Source: Phascolarctos cinereus (Eukaryota > Chordata > Mammalia > Diprotodontia > Phascolarctidae). Taken from it: DNA of 64,000 nt. How positions within the stretch are numbered: the first letter of the stretch is position 1; each line of letters starts with the position of its first letter. Where the stretch lies: positions 100,001 through 164,000 of the forward strand of contig NW_018344251.1 in assembly GCF_002099425.1 (NCBI RefSeq), given 5' to 3'. Under the pieces are notes generated by a model. That model ran no database searches and had not been told where the DNA came from. It was given only the letters and a program-made list of their open reading frames with translations. The position numbers and the translations under genes are program-made. Shown piece by piece: positions 41,408-51,909 of this stretch.

Positions 41408-41640
41408 TGTATTTTTATAGCTCTTTATAGAGCACACAATGCTTTATTTGTTTTACTTCTTGAATCCTGGCAACCATTCCAAATCAGAACAATGCAAGTA
41501 TTATTATTCCCATCTGACAGATGAAGAAACTGAGCTTCAGAAAGGGGAGAGGACTTGACTGCCCATGGTCACAAAACTAGCAGGAATTCTCCAATTCAGA
41601 TCTTTAGATTTCTTGTCCAGTGCTTTCTCTGCTACACAAG
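41408..41640 (-). mobile_element. CORE-SINE
   Basis: 'tttatagctctttatagagcacacaatgc', 'attcccatctgacagatgaagaaactgagcttcag', 'catggtcacaaaactagcagg', 'gtccagtgctttctctgctac'. Confidence 0.82.
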
Positions 41641-41644
41641 GCTG

Positions 41645-42388
41645 AACATTAAGTTTGCATCAGGTGTTTTCACAGCTAGCTAAGCAGAGGGGCTAAAGGA
41701 AATCAGTTTTGATGGAAGGGAGGAAGGAAATAAAATTATGGAGAACTGGGGAAAAATGTCCAGGGAAGGAATTCCTAGATCTCATGTTGAAGTGGGAGGC
41801 TCTGAGCCATCAGGGAATAGTCCAAATACCAGGTGGGACTGAGGGAAGGGAATGAAAAAGCAGAAAGGAGAGATGAAAGGGAGCTGATATCTTAGTCTGC
41901 TTCATCATTTGGCTTGTGACCGGTTCTGGATACCATTCTCTATAATCTGGAAAGTGAATTTCCCTTATAACATAAAGACTAAGAACGTAAGAGTTGTACT
42001 AGAGTGTTCTGTAGACTTACAGAACCACTAAGTGATAGGGCTGAACACATGGGTCAACCCACTGCCAAGGCATGCAAAAAACTTCTAAAGCAATTGCAAA
42101 AAACTTTTAAAACAATCACCTTACATGCCACCTTTCAGTTACCTATGTGTGAATATCTCTGTTGTCCTCACAGTGCAATTTTCTTTCCTCAGGCAGCATC
42201 TCCTCAGATGTCACTTAGTATATTGCCAGTTTTCCTTTACCTACTATCAGATGTGTGGTTGGGGAAAGCAAACCTGTTTAAATGTTATTTTAAACAAAAC
42301 TGGGAAGGTAAATCAGTTGTCCCTCCTCCTAAAATCAATGAATACTCTAGTGTCCAATATAACTGATTTGGGGATCATCAGCTGGTTA
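41645..42388. other. No recognised gene or repeat
   Basis: Frames at 42004-42412 have no recognisable domain. A small direct repeat 'gcaaaaaacttytaaa' lies near 42070 and 42096. Confidence 0.4.
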
Positions 42389-42392
42389 TTAC

Positions 42393-42648
42393 TTGGGGCA
42401 GCAAGTAGGTAGAGGGCTGGGTCTGGAGTCAGGAAAACCTGAGTTCAAATCTGGTCTCAGACATTTACTAGCCATCTGACCTGGGGCAAATCATTTAACC
42501 TCAGTTTCCTCCTCTATAAAATGTGAATAACAACAGCACCTACCTCACCTACCTCACCGGGTTGTTGTGAAGATCAGATGAGAAAGTATTTATAAAGTGC
42601 CTGAGTGTAGAAGGTGCCATATTAATGTTAGCTCTTGTTATTATTACT
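42393..42648 (+). mobile_element. CORE-SINE with L2-type tail
   Basis: 'ttggggcagcaagtaggtagagg', 'ctggagtcaggaaaacctgag', 'gcccatc'-type CORE, a doubled 'cacctacctca', 'gttgttgtgaagatcagatgag', 'tgttagctcttgttattatta'. Complete copy. Confidence 0.92.
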
Positions 42649-42649
42649 T

Positions 42650-42930
42650 CCCTTCAACCTGGCTTTCTGTCCTCCCTGGTGATTTTTAAGAACTAGATGT
42701 CCATATGTTTCTAAATCAAGAATATAGCTTCTTTTCTGCAGTTTGAACTCCTTCCTCCAGCCCCTTCCTCCCTTTACTGGGAGCCATCAGGAAGAAGAGG
42801 AAATAGATGTGGTAGACTCTACCCCCCCCATCATCTCCTCAGTGTATCTGAGCTTGCTCTTCTATCCCATTCAACTCTGTCCTAATAGTCCTCTCATAAG
42901 GCATGTTATCCTGGCTCCTTCTGCCTGCTT
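42650..42930. other. No recognised gene or repeat
   Basis: Nothing supported. Confidence 0.35.
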
Positions 42931-42934
42931 TCTG

Positions 42935-43600
42935 AGATGACAATCTCATTACAACAGCATAAAAATGGCACTGTAATGAATTTCAGAGCCATAGTGGCAC
43001 CAGATGGGGCCGGTGTAATTGGGACTCCAATGGACAACAAATACGGAGCCAGCCATCGCTAATGCATCTGACTACTGAAAGTCCTTCATGTTTTAAGGCC
43101 TCTCAAACTGACATATTTTCAGAGCTAAGAGCTGACTAACAGACCAGTTTTCTCACAGTGAGTGGAAGATTTTCAAAAACATGCACGTTTCTCTTGGGGA
43201 ATCCACCAATTGTAGTCTCCTGTGGTAGGCAATTAGTAGTGCACAAAGCAGAGAGATCCGAAGGCTCTGTTCTGATTTGGGTGCGCTCTGTTATCCTGAT
43301 TCCTTGGTCAATAAGACTCAGGGCAAGAAATAGCAATGTGCAAAGAGGATGCCTCCTTAGATCAGGCTTTGTTGTAGTGATTCAAAAATGTCTGCAAACA
43401 GACTGATGAGACAGTTAAGGCAATTAGCTGACATAACCATTTGCTAAAGATCAATAATTGATAACTGTCACTTTTCACTGTATTTTGTGTGACTTTACAT
43501 TGCTTACTGGAGAAAGAAGGTCCAGCTTAAACAAAGTTTTCAGCAAAGTTCATTTCCTTTTCATCCTCTGACTTTTGAGGCTTGGAATGTTTTTGTATAA
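42935..43600. promoter_or_regulatory. Candidate conserved non-coding element
   Basis: About 650 bases without any repeat I recognise, mixed composition, no coding frame with a domain. Homeodomain-type cores are dense: CATTA at 42948, TAATGA at 42974, TAATTG at 43016, TAATGC at 43060, caattag at 43421, and ataattgataactgtca at 43454-43472 with a MEIS/TGIF-type CTGTCA. This is the look of a developmental enhancer, but no alignment is available. Inference only. Confidence 0.35.
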
Positions 43601-43604
43601 ATCT

Positions 43605-43890
43605 CAACGATGATTAAAAGATTACGGAGGCTAGGTGGTTCAGAAACCACAGAAGAATATGGTAACCCCCACAGAGCACCTTGTTCTTCTGTAATGATTA
43701 TTTGCTGAGAATTCCAGGGTGCTGCATTACTCGCTGAGTAATCCTGGACAAGTAGCTTTATCTCTCTACCAAAACAATGGCTAAATACAGTGGAATGGAG
43801 TTATCGTGAATTGTGAACCAGATAGCTTGGTTTTATGGGAATCTCACCAGAGACCAATGACATTAGAATCACAACATCATGGAATATTAG
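43605..43890. other. No recognised gene or repeat
   Basis: Nothing supported. Confidence 0.35.
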
Positions 43891-43894
43891 AATA

Positions 43895-44085
43895 AGAGAT
43901 CACAAAGAGCACTGGACTGAGAAGAAATGCAGTTCTGACTCTCCTCTTAGTTTTACTGTTAAGCACTTTTGGGACCTCAAGCAAGAAACTTCACCCCTCT
44001 GGTCATTCATTAGCTTCATCCTCTATAAAATGAAGGGTTTAGATGAGACAATCTGAAAGGTCTCTTCCAGCTTCTATCACCATTT
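43895..44085 (+). mobile_element. MIR-like SINE with CR1/L3-like end
   Basis: 'agagcactggactgagaagaaatgcag' head, 'tcattagcttcatcctctataaaatgaaggg', 'gaaaggtctcttccagcttc' end. Confidence 0.75.
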
Positions 44086-44207
44086 ATTACTTTGAATATA
44101 TACAATAACTTGAACTAAATGCTCCCAGAAGGTTGCCAAGTATGGGTCCCCTAGGCTGTTTTAATAAATAGATAAATTCATGGATAAATTATTTATATAT
44201 GCAAATA

Positions 44208-44441
44208 CTGTTGTTCAGTGTTTCTGACTCTTCATGACCCCATTTTGGAGTTTTCTTGGCAAAGGTACTGGAGTGGTTCACCATTTCCTTCTCCAGCTCA
44301 TTTTATAGATGAAGCAAACAGGTTAAGTGACTTGCCCAGGGTCACACAACTAGTAAATGTCTGAGGCCAGATTTGAGCTCAGGAAAATGAGTTTCCTTGA
44401 TTCTAAGCCCAGTGCTCTATCCAAGGCTCCACCTAGCCGCC
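44208..44441 (-). mobile_element. SINE with BovB/RTE-type tail
   Basis: 'ctgttgttcagtgtttctgactcttcatgacccc' to 'tctatccaaggctccacctagccgcc'. A perfect 10-base target-site duplication tatgcaaata lies at 44198-44207 and 44442-44451. Confidence 0.94.
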
Positions 44442-44454
44442 TATGCAAATAAAT

Positions 44455-45255
44455 TCTGTTAGAATACTTGAAAACAACCTGTTTTTAAAAGAAGATTTAT
44501 GATTTGCCCCAACTGCACAAAGCAACCTTATTTACACTATTCATTTCCTTTGCAAACCCTTTACTTATCACTAACATAAAGGCAAATTTCTGCCCAAATC
44601 AGGTCAAATTAAAATACATTTTAACAGAAATAATGAAGTTTTACAGTCAAGGCATGATCTCAACTTCCTCTGTTGTAAAATGAAAGTAGTGGAAAGGCAT
44701 GTTTTTCAAAGTGTGGAAGTGTTTCAATTCTGCCTACTATATAAATACCTAGATGATATGATATGGAATATTTCAGGAGCTATGCCTAAAATAGTGTGGA
44801 CACCTTAAAATTAGTCAGATGTGAACTAAAAACCAATTCTCAATTCATTTTCACCTTGCAAAAATGAAAATGATATTTTAAAAGGTAACCACTGAGAATT
44901 AAAACCCTTTACAGATAAAAAAGAATTTGTCCAGAGGTTACTTGTGACACAAAGTTCCAATAGCTGTGAATCACCCACTCCATCAGAAAACTAGTAAAAT
45001 TAATAGTCTTCTAGGTTAGACTTCTAAAGCTCTTTGATAGTTTAGTTAAAGAATTTTTGTCTCCCTTATAAGTAAAAGTATCATTTCCACTGATTTCCCA
45101 GATCTTACATTTCAAATCAAGGATCCAACCTAACTGAACATTTCCTATGCTTATATTATTTTCATGTGTCCTTGAAATAACAATTTCTATCAGATGAAAA
45201 TAAAATAAATACTTCCATGATAATTCTGTCCTTAACACTCCACTGTCATTATTCG
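44455..45255. other. No recognised gene or repeat
   Basis: AT-rich, single-copy-looking. An 84-codon minus-strand frame (45011-45265) has no domain I recognise. Confidence 0.4.
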
Positions 45256-45257
45256 TC

Positions 45258-45310
45258 AAATTCATTCAGTCATTCATCCATTCATCATACATTTATTAAT
45301 GCCTGTTGCA
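45258..45310 (-). mobile_element. L2-type terminus fragment
   Basis: 'attcattcagtcattcatccattcatcatacatttattaatgcc', the antisense end of L2. Confidence 0.55.
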
Positions 45311-45369
45311 TTAATGCGGAACAATAGGTATTGGAAGAGACTGGATATTTACATAAGACACTTCCAGCC

Positions 45370-45650
45370 CAAGAGCTTCTCCTCTTGACATCTCAGCAGC
45401 ATTTGGAATCACTCCCTTCCAGATACACTCTCCTTCTTTGGATTTCTGTGACACTTTCTCCTTCCTGGTTCTCCTCCCACCTGTCTGGCTGTTTTTTTTT
45501 TTTTTACAATTTCTTTGGCTGGATCTTTACCCACATTCCTAACTGAGGGTAAGAACTGTCTCTTTTTCGTCTCTATATCATTAGTGTCTAGCAAAGCTCA
45601 TGGCACATTGTAGGCACTTAATGAATAAATACTGAATGAATAAATGAATT
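45370..45650 (+). mobile_element. L2 LINE: RT-domain fragment plus 3' end
   Basis: 45375-45548 translates (one frame from cttgacatctcagcag) to 'LDISAAF' and 'LDFCDTF.FLVLL', a degraded L2 reverse-transcriptase segment. 45575-45650 is the L2 terminus (tagtgtctagcaaagctcatggcacattgtaggcacttaatg). The 3'UTR between is mostly missing. Confidence 0.65.
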
Positions 45651-45754
45651 CAAATGTAAAATTTGAGAATAATAAATCATATCTTTTTAAAAACTAGTTT
45701 AGTTTCTGCTTGAACATGTTTAATAAACTATGAGACATGTACAGTACTTAAGAG

Positions 45755-45832
45755 TGACAAAATAGTATAGCAGAATGATTATTGAACTTGGGGTCAGAAG
45801 AACTGGATTCTGTTCCTAATTCTGTCATTTAT
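45755..45832 (+). mobile_element. MIR-like SINE, 5' part
   Basis: 'aatagtatagcagaatgattattgaacttggggtcagaagaactggattctg'. It ends where half-L1 copy 2 begins. Confidence 0.7.
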
Positions 45833-45835
45833 TTA

Positions 45836-48195
45836 TTTATTTTTTAGAATATAAATTTATTTATTTTTAGTTTTCAACATTCCCTTCCACAAGTTTTTGA
45901 GTTCCAAATTTTCACCCCATCCCCCCTCCTCCCACCCCATGATGTCATGCATTCTGACTATCCCTTCCCCTACTCTGTCCTCTCTTCTATCTCTCTCCCC
46001 TTCTCTTATCCCCTTCCCCTTCTATTTTCCTGTAGGGCAGGACAGACTTCTGTACCCCATTTCCTATATTTATTTCCCAGTAGCATGTGAAAACTTTTTT
46101 TAAACATATGTTTTAAAAACTTTAGGATTCAAATTTTCTCTCTTCCTCCCTCCCCACCCACCCTCACTGAAAAGGCAAGCAACTCAATATAAATTGTACA
46201 TGTGCAGTTATGCAAAACATGTCCATAGTAGACATGTTGTAAAAAACTAACTCTATTTCCCTTAATCCTATCCTGCCCTCCCATTTATTCTATTCTTTCT
46301 TTTGACCCTGTCTCTCCTCAGAAGTATTTACTTCTGATTAACCCCTTTCCCAATCTGCCCTCCTCTCTATCATCCCCCTGCTCTCTTGTCCCCTTTCCCC
46401 CCTATTTTCCTGTAGGGTAAGACAGATTTCCATACCCAATTGAATGTGTATGTTCCCTCCTTAAGCCAAATCCTATGAGAATAAGATTCACTCATTCCCT
46501 CTCACCTTCCCCTGTTTCCCCTTCCACTGTAAGAGACTTTTCTGTTTTTTTTGTGAGATAATTTACCCCATTCTACCTCTCCCTTTCTTCTTCTCCAAGT
46601 ATAATCCTCTCTCATCCCTTAATTTTATTCTCCAGATATGACCCCTTAATCTTCAGCTCACCCTGTGCCCTCTATCTATCTACATATATATATACATATA
46701 ATTTTTTTCCTCCAACTACCCTGATACTGACAAAGGTCTCATGAGTTATAAATATCATCTTTCCATGCAGGAATGTAAACAGTTCAATCTTAATAAGTCT
46801 CTTATGATTTCTCTTTCCTGTTTACCTCTTCATGTTCCACTTGAGTCCTGTATTTGAAAGTCAAATTTTCTATTCAGCTCTGGTCTTTTCATCAAGAATG
46901 CTTGAAAGTCCTCTATTTCACTGAATGACCATTTTTTCCCCTGAAGGATTATACTCAGTTTTGCTGGGTAGGTGATTCTTGGTTGTAATCCTATCTCCTT
47001 TGCCCTCTGGAATATTATATTCCATGCCCTGCAGTCCTTTAATGTAGAAGCTGCTAAATCTTGTGTTATCCTGATTGTGTTTCCACAGTACTTGAATTGT
47101 TTCCTTCTGGCAGCTTGTAATATTTTCTCCTTGACCTGGGAACTCTGGAATTTGGCTACAATATTCCTAGGAGTTTTCCTTTGGGGATCTCTTTCAGGAG
47201 GAGATCTGTGGATTCTTTCAATTTCTATTTTGCCCTCTGGTTCTACTATATCAGGGCAGTTTTCCTTGATAATTTCTTGAAAGATGATGTCTAGGCTCTT
47301 TTTTTGATCATGGCTTTCAGATAGTCCAATAATTTTTAAATTCTCTCTCCTGGATCTATTTTCCAGGTCAGTTGTTTTTCCAATGAGATATTTCACATTG
47401 TTTTCTAATTTTTCATTCTTTTGGATTTGTTCTACTGTGTCGTGATTTCTCATAAAGTCACTATCTTCCAATTGCTCTATTCTAATTTTTAAGGAAGTAT
47501 TTTCTTCAGTAAGCTTTTGGACTTCCTTTTCCATCTGGCCAATTTTGCTTTTTAGGGCATTTTTCTCCTCATTGGCTTTTTGGACCTCTTTTGCCATTTG
47601 GGTTAGGCTATTTTTTAAGGTGTTATTTTCTTCAGTATTTTTTTGGGTCTCCTTTAGCATCACTCTCAGTTTTTCCTCTACTTCTCTAACTTGCTTCTCA
47701 AAATCGTTTTTGAGCTCTTCCATGGCCTGGGACCAATTCATATTTTTCTTGGAGGCTTTGGATGTAGGGGCTTTGACTCTGTTGTCTTCTTCTGGTTGTA
47801 TATTTTGGTCTTCTTTTTCACCAAAGTAAGGTAATATAGTCTTACTCTTTTTGCGCTGCTTGCTCATGATCCCAGCCAATTACTTGAGTTTTAAACTCTT
47901 TGTTAAGGTACGAATCTGCTTCCAATGTGGAGAAATGTACTGTCCCAAGCTTTGGGGGTTTATACAGCTGTTTTCAGAGATACTTGTAGGGACCTGGAAA
48001 TTTTCAGTTCTTCCAAGGTGGTATGATAAGGGGCGAGGTGTTTACTCCTTTCCTGGCCTGCGACTTCCTGTCCTGCAACTGTGATGAGGGGCTCCTCTCC
48101 ACAACCACTACAAGCTCCACCAAGGCAGCGCTCCTCCTCACCCCAGCACCGCTGCCCAGAACTGTGGCCCAGATCCAAACACGGGCAATCCCACA
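45836..48195 (-). mobile_element. Half-L1 (HAL1-type) element, copy 2
   Basis: Antisense element of about 2.36 kb. The A/T-rich end is at 45836, 3'UTR at 45850-46829, an open ORF1 at 46830-47867 and a 5'UTR to about 48195, where similarity to copy 1 stops. So it lacks about 750 bases of the 5'UTR seen in copy 1, either by 5' truncation or because the subfamilies have different 5'UTRs. The ORF1 stop joins the same 3'UTR phrase as in copy 1 (gaggtaaacaggaaagagaa in sense), with no trace of ORF2. I found no clear target-site duplication. The left flank is a MIR head; the right flank is unassigned. Confidence 0.85.
46830..47867 (-). CDS. L1-type ORF1 protein, uninterrupted, 345 codons
   Basis: Open from ATG at 47867 to the stop at 46830. 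A slightly longer frame beginning at 47879 starts with TTG, so the ATG (MSKQRKKSK) is preferred; copy 1 has ATG at the same place. Visible parts: basic N-terminus (1-45); coiled coil about 46-168, including three near-repeated 21-residue blocks (76-96, 97-117, 118-134); an RRM about 173-252 with 'ENLKIIGL' and 'PRNIVAKF' strands; a C-terminal domain about 255-330 ending near 'QAFLMKRPEL'. L1 ORF1 proteins form trimers that coat L1 RNA and act as nucleic-acid chaperones in the cytoplasm. Relative to copy 1 about 17 codons are missing in the coiled coil (after EEKL), in frame. No host gene is implied. The open frame may reflect recent insertion or chance survival; expression is not shown. Confidence 0.85.
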   Translation of the reverse strand: MSKQRKKSKTILPYFGEKEDQNIQPEEDNRVKAPTSKASKKNMNWSQAMEELKNDFEKQVREVEEKLRVMLKETQKNTEENNTLKNSLTQMAKEVQKANEEKNALKSKIGQMEKEVQKLTEENTSLKIRIEQLEDSDFMRNHDTVEQIQKNEKLENNVKYLIGKTTDLENRSRRENLKIIGLSESHDQKKSLDIIFQEIIKENCPDIVEPEGKIEIERIHRSPPERDPQRKTPRNIVAKFQSSQVKEKILQAARRKQFKYCGNTIRITQDLAASTLKDCRAWNIIFQRAKEIGLQPRITYPAKLSIILQGKKWSFSEIEDFQAFLMKRPELNRKFDFQIQDSSGT

Positions 48196-48199
48196 CATC

Positions 48200-48770
48200 A
48201 ATCAGGGGATTTAGGGTTCATCCCCAAGCATGTAGCCTGAGGGAGGCACAGAAATCAATCCCAAGAAATGCATGCTTTGTGAATGAAGTAGGCATTGCCA
48301 AGTCTCTGCTACAGCCCAAGATGGGAGGTTAGAGGTGGTGAAGAGTCACTCCTACAGTACCTGGGGCTTTTTGATCAGGGCAGTCCCAGTGCGAGGCGCT
48401 CTTCCACGGCTTGCTTCAGCTTGCTCTCTGCTGGTATTGAGAAAGCGCGATGACCGGCTCTCTGTGCATCTTCCACATGGTGCCAGGCTCCACCTTCTCT
48501 AGTCTCTGGACTTGGCATGTGGCTCTCCATTTTCAGCAGCCTTGGAACATGATGGGACTCCCTGCACTCCCAATTATTTCTCCACACAAATCACTTTCTT
48601 CCTCTTTCTTTTCCTTTTCTTTATCCCAGGATGAAATATCTAGGCTACCCAGTCAGTGGATTTCTTTCAGGATCTGGAAATCTAATTAGTCCTGTCCTTT
48701 GACCTACAGCATCTTGGGAAATGGAGTTCCTTTGATCTGATGGAGGTCGCTTGCATAAATACTGGTTGTG
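48200..48770. other. Unassigned flank of half-L1 copy 2
   Basis: GC-richer than its surroundings at 48200-48540. No match to the copy 1 5'UTR, and open frames on both strands show no known domain. It could be an alternative L1 5'UTR or host DNA. Confidence 0.35.
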
Positions 48771-48774
48771 CTTC

Positions 48775-49215
48775 CCGTCTGGTCTACTTCCCTCATTTTA
48801 TAGGCAAGAAATAATCATAATAATACTTAATATTTATGTAGTACTTACCACATGCCAGACATTGTGCTGAGTAAGTGCTTTACAATTATTATCTCAATTG
48901 GTCTTCACAACAACCCTAGGAGGTGGGTGCTATTATAATCCCATTTTACAGATGGGAAAACTTAGAGAAACAGACGCTAAGTGACTTACCCAGCATCATG
49001 TGGCTAGTTAGTATCTGAGGCTGGGTTTGAACTTAGTTCTTGCTGACTGTAGGCCCAGCACTCTAACTGTGGTATCGCCTAGCTGCCCCTAAAGTCTAGG
49101 TTGGTTATATGACTTATCCAAGGTCATACCACTAGTGACTGAGCTAGTGACTGAAACCCAAGTCTCTTGACTACAATTCAATGCTCTTTTCCCTATGCCA
49201 TGCTGCTTCCTCTAA
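48775..49215 (-). mobile_element. MIR-like SINE split by CORE-SINE
   Basis: 'cattttataggcaagaaa' at the left and 'ggttggttatatgacttatccaaggtcatacc ... caattcaatgctcttttccc' at 49090-49215 are two parts of one antisense MIR. The CORE-SINE at 48810-49088 lies between them. Confidence 0.65.
48810..49088 (-). mobile_element. CORE-SINE with L2-type tail
   Basis: 'aatatttatgtagtacttaccacatgccagacattgtgctgag', 'gtcttcacaacaaccctaggagg', 'cccattttacagatgggaaaac', 'cactctaactgtggtatcgcctagctgcccc'. Complete. Confidence 0.92.
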
Positions 49216-49309
49216 CTTAGAGTAGAAAAACTAAGAGAAGAGGGCAGAGAAATGAATGGTTTGAATTTAGTGATAAGGATAACCAAAACAAGTTGCCACC
49301 TTTCGTGCA

Positions 49310-49440
49310 ATTTATAGTCTTAGAGAGTTGCCTAGAGCACTTAGAAGTTAAGTGACTTGCCCAGGGTCATATAGTTAGCACAAGTCCCAGGCCAGACTCA
49401 AAACCAGGTCCGTGACCTTGAGGTTAGCTCTTTATCCTTT
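49310..49440 (-). mobile_element. MIR-like SINE
   Basis: 'gaagttaagtgacttgcccagggtcatatagttagc', 'actcaaaaccaggtccgtgacc'. Confidence 0.72.
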
Positions 49441-49454
49441 ATATTATCCAGTAC

Positions 49455-49690
49455 TAGCTGGTGGTGTGGTGGATAGAGTTCTGCGTCTGGTATCAGGAAG
49501 AGCTGAGTTTAAATCCAGCCTCAGACATTTACTAGCTGTGTGACCCTGGGCAAGTCATTTAACCGCTGTTAGCCTCAGTTTCCTCAGCTGTACAGTGGAG
49601 ATAGCAATAGCACTTGGAGCATTGTGAAGAACAAATGAGATAATATTTGTAAAAACAAAAATGCCTAGCACATAGTAGGTATACTTATTC
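49455..49690 (+). mobile_element. CORE-SINE with L2-type tail
   Basis: 'agctggtggtgtggtggatagag', 'gagtttaaatccagcctcagac', 'gtgtgaccctgggcaagtcat', 'gaacaaatgagataatatttg', 'atgcctagcacatagtaggtat'. Confidence 0.9.
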
Positions 49691-49940
49691 CCTTCTCCCC
49701 TACTCCAAATTGTCCCTGTCTCTTAAATTTACTTTGGGAATGATTTCTTCTAAGAACTTAAAGGAAACATTCTAGTAATAATGACATAATGAATGTTAGA
49801 GAAAGTAAAAATGAAAAATTTTAGCAATTACTCCATAAGCATCTATTATCTTCTATTCTAGATTAAGGATTTGGATTATATAGCAAGGCAAATGTGAAGG
49901 AAAATCAGAAAGAAGAAAATTCATGCCAATAGGATTTTTA

Positions 49941-50096
49941 TTTTATTTTTTATTTTTTTAGTTTAGGCAGTTGGGGTTAAGTGACTTGCCCAGGGTCACA
50001 TAGCTAGCAAGTGTCAAGTATCTGAGGTCGGATTTGAACTCAGGTCCTCCTGAATCCAGGGCCGGTGCTCTATCTACTGCGCCACTTAGCTGCCCC
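49941..50096 (-). mobile_element. Short tRNA-type SINE (WSINE1-like)
   Basis: (TTTTA)n-rich tail, 'taggcagttggggttaagtgac' to 'atctactgcgccacttagctgcccc'. A perfect 15-base target-site duplication ccaataggattttta lies at 49926-49940 and 50097-50111. Confidence 0.95.
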
Positions 50097-50114
50097 CCAA
50101 TAGGATTTTTAAAA

Positions 50115-50875
50115 GATAGTGGTGATCAAAAGGCATGATGCAAACTTTTTAAATGGAGGCTTTGAAATGTTTCTCTTGCCCCTAAAAACCATAGTCAATT
50201 TAAACTTTTTTTTTTGTAGGAAGATTATACAGAGCACATGATTTCTTACACAATATTGAAAAATCCCAAAAACATATTTAATCAGATTTGTGTCTATTAA
50301 TTTAGAAGCATTTGGGAAATTAAAATCTAAAACAGAGCCCTCCAAAGAATTTAAGCGCTTGAAAAATATCTATATTATGGTTGAATGCCCCCTCTTCAAT
50401 ATAGCCCCTGTCTGTATCTTAGCTCTCTTAGGCACTGCCCCCAGACTAATTTGCATTCATTGGATGCCAGTTGACAGCTGTGTCTATAAGCATGAAATGA
50501 GTGGATTGTACCTCAGCCCATTCAATCATTTCAACACTTAAGATAATCTACTTGGTTACTCCATAATCCAGCACTAACAATAGTTATGGGTGGTAAAGGT
50601 CACAAGGATCATAGAGTTCTTGCTGTGACATGTTAGGAGTTATGATCATTATTGGAATGACTAATGTTCTTTTTCCCTTCATGGGAAAAAGGTAATCTGA
50701 TTTTCAAAAGATAACCACAACTTTTTATTATGGAGAATCATTATTTATTAAACCACAAGATGTCTACCTGCCCATCACTGAGATAGAGTCCTAGTAAATA
50801 AAAATACTTTATACCATTATTACCAGAAGAAGGCAAAAACTAAACCATAGGTGCAGTCACAATGACAAGGCCTAT
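50115..50875. other. No recognised gene or repeat
   Basis: AT-rich, single-copy-looking. Frames at 50109-50541 have no domain. Confidence 0.4.
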
Positions 50876-50879
50876 TGAC

Positions 50880-51548
50880 TTCTACCTCCACAATATCTCA
50901 TCTCTTCCCCTTCTTCTCACTCAGTCTAGGCCAGACCCCATCATCCCTCACCTGGACTTCTGTAAGAATATCTTGATTGGTTTCCCTGATTCCAGTCTTT
51001 CCTTTCTTCAGTCTATCTTTCATAAAGCGCCAGCATAGGCCCAACCATGTCATTCCCCCTCCTCAAAGATCTTCAGCAGCTCCTCTTTGCCACAAGGATA
51101 AAATACAAACTACTCAGCTGCTATTTAATCTGCTCTTCAATCTAGCTCTAAACTACCTTTTCAGATTTATTTCATACCAACTCCCTTCACGAATTCTACA
51201 TTCAAACAAAATCCAGCTTCTTACAATTCTTCACCCTATCTCCTGCTCCTGTGCAATCATTCATTCTTTTCCCCTATGCTTCACATAGACTGTCTCATCT
51301 GCCCTCTCTGAATGCTTATCTCCTTTCAAGGTTCAGCTCAGGTGTTACAAAGCCCTTCTCTTCCCCCCTCCAATCCCCCAGTTGTTCATGATCTCTTCCT
51401 TTTCAAATTATCTTTTAATTATTTAAATACTAATATGTTACATTTTCTCCCTAGTCCTTGCCTTAAGTAGAATGTAAACTCTTTGAATTCAGGGACTGTT
51501 TTGTTTTTGTCTCTCTTGTACCTAGCACTTGTAGATGATAAAAGGTTG
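50880..51548 (+). mobile_element. L2 LINE 3' end, long sense copy
   Basis: About 670 bases: 'cctggacttctgtaagaatatcttgattggtttccctg', 'aaagatcttcagcagctcctc', 'tctagctctaaactac', 'gcttatctcctttcaaggttcagctcagg', 'agtagaatgtaaactctttgaattcagggactg' and 'ttgtacctagcacttg'. The 103-codon frame at 50977-51288 is a chance frame across this L2, not a gene. Confidence 0.85.
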
Positions 51549-51764
51549 AATTTAGCTGAATTAACCAAAGCACAATATACTGTATCATCTTTTCTTTCCC
51601 CTCCCCCACAAATATTATGGAAGACATTTCATTGTGCTTATCTTAATATGGCTACTCAAGCTTCCTGCATATTCTCTGCTCTTCATATTACTATTTTCTG
51701 ATATTCAGGAAGGCTATATATTTTTGAAAATGAAAGCCAGATATAATTATGTATGTTTTAATTT

Positions 51765-51893
51765 TAAAAAAATTTTTTTTTTCGGCAATTGGGGTTAAGT
51801 GACTTGCCCAAGGGTCACACAGCTAGTGTCAAGTGTTTGGTCTGAGGCTGGATTTGAAATCAGGTCTTCCTGACTTCAGGGCCGGTGCTCTAT
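51765..51893 (-). mobile_element. Short tRNA-type SINE (WSINE1-like), 5'-truncated
   Basis: T-run, 'cggcaattggggttaagtgac', 'gccggtgctctata', then host DNA. Flanks 'tatgttttaatttt' and 'tatgtttaatttt' form the likely target-site duplication. Confidence 0.9.
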
Positions 51894-51909
51894 ACACATA
51901 TGTTTAATT

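Noticed and set aside
47868-47879. Longer ORF1 start (MAGIMSKQ)
   Set aside because: The first codon is TTG. The ATG at 47867 is conserved in position with copy 1 and is the likely start.
47960-48332. Overlapping frames of 63-83 codons on both strands
   Set aside because: They lie in the half-L1 5'UTR and its GC-rich flank; no conservation with copy 1.
50977-51288. 103-codon plus-strand frame
   Set aside because: It runs across a sense L2 3' region whose phrases are seen in many copies; no gene.
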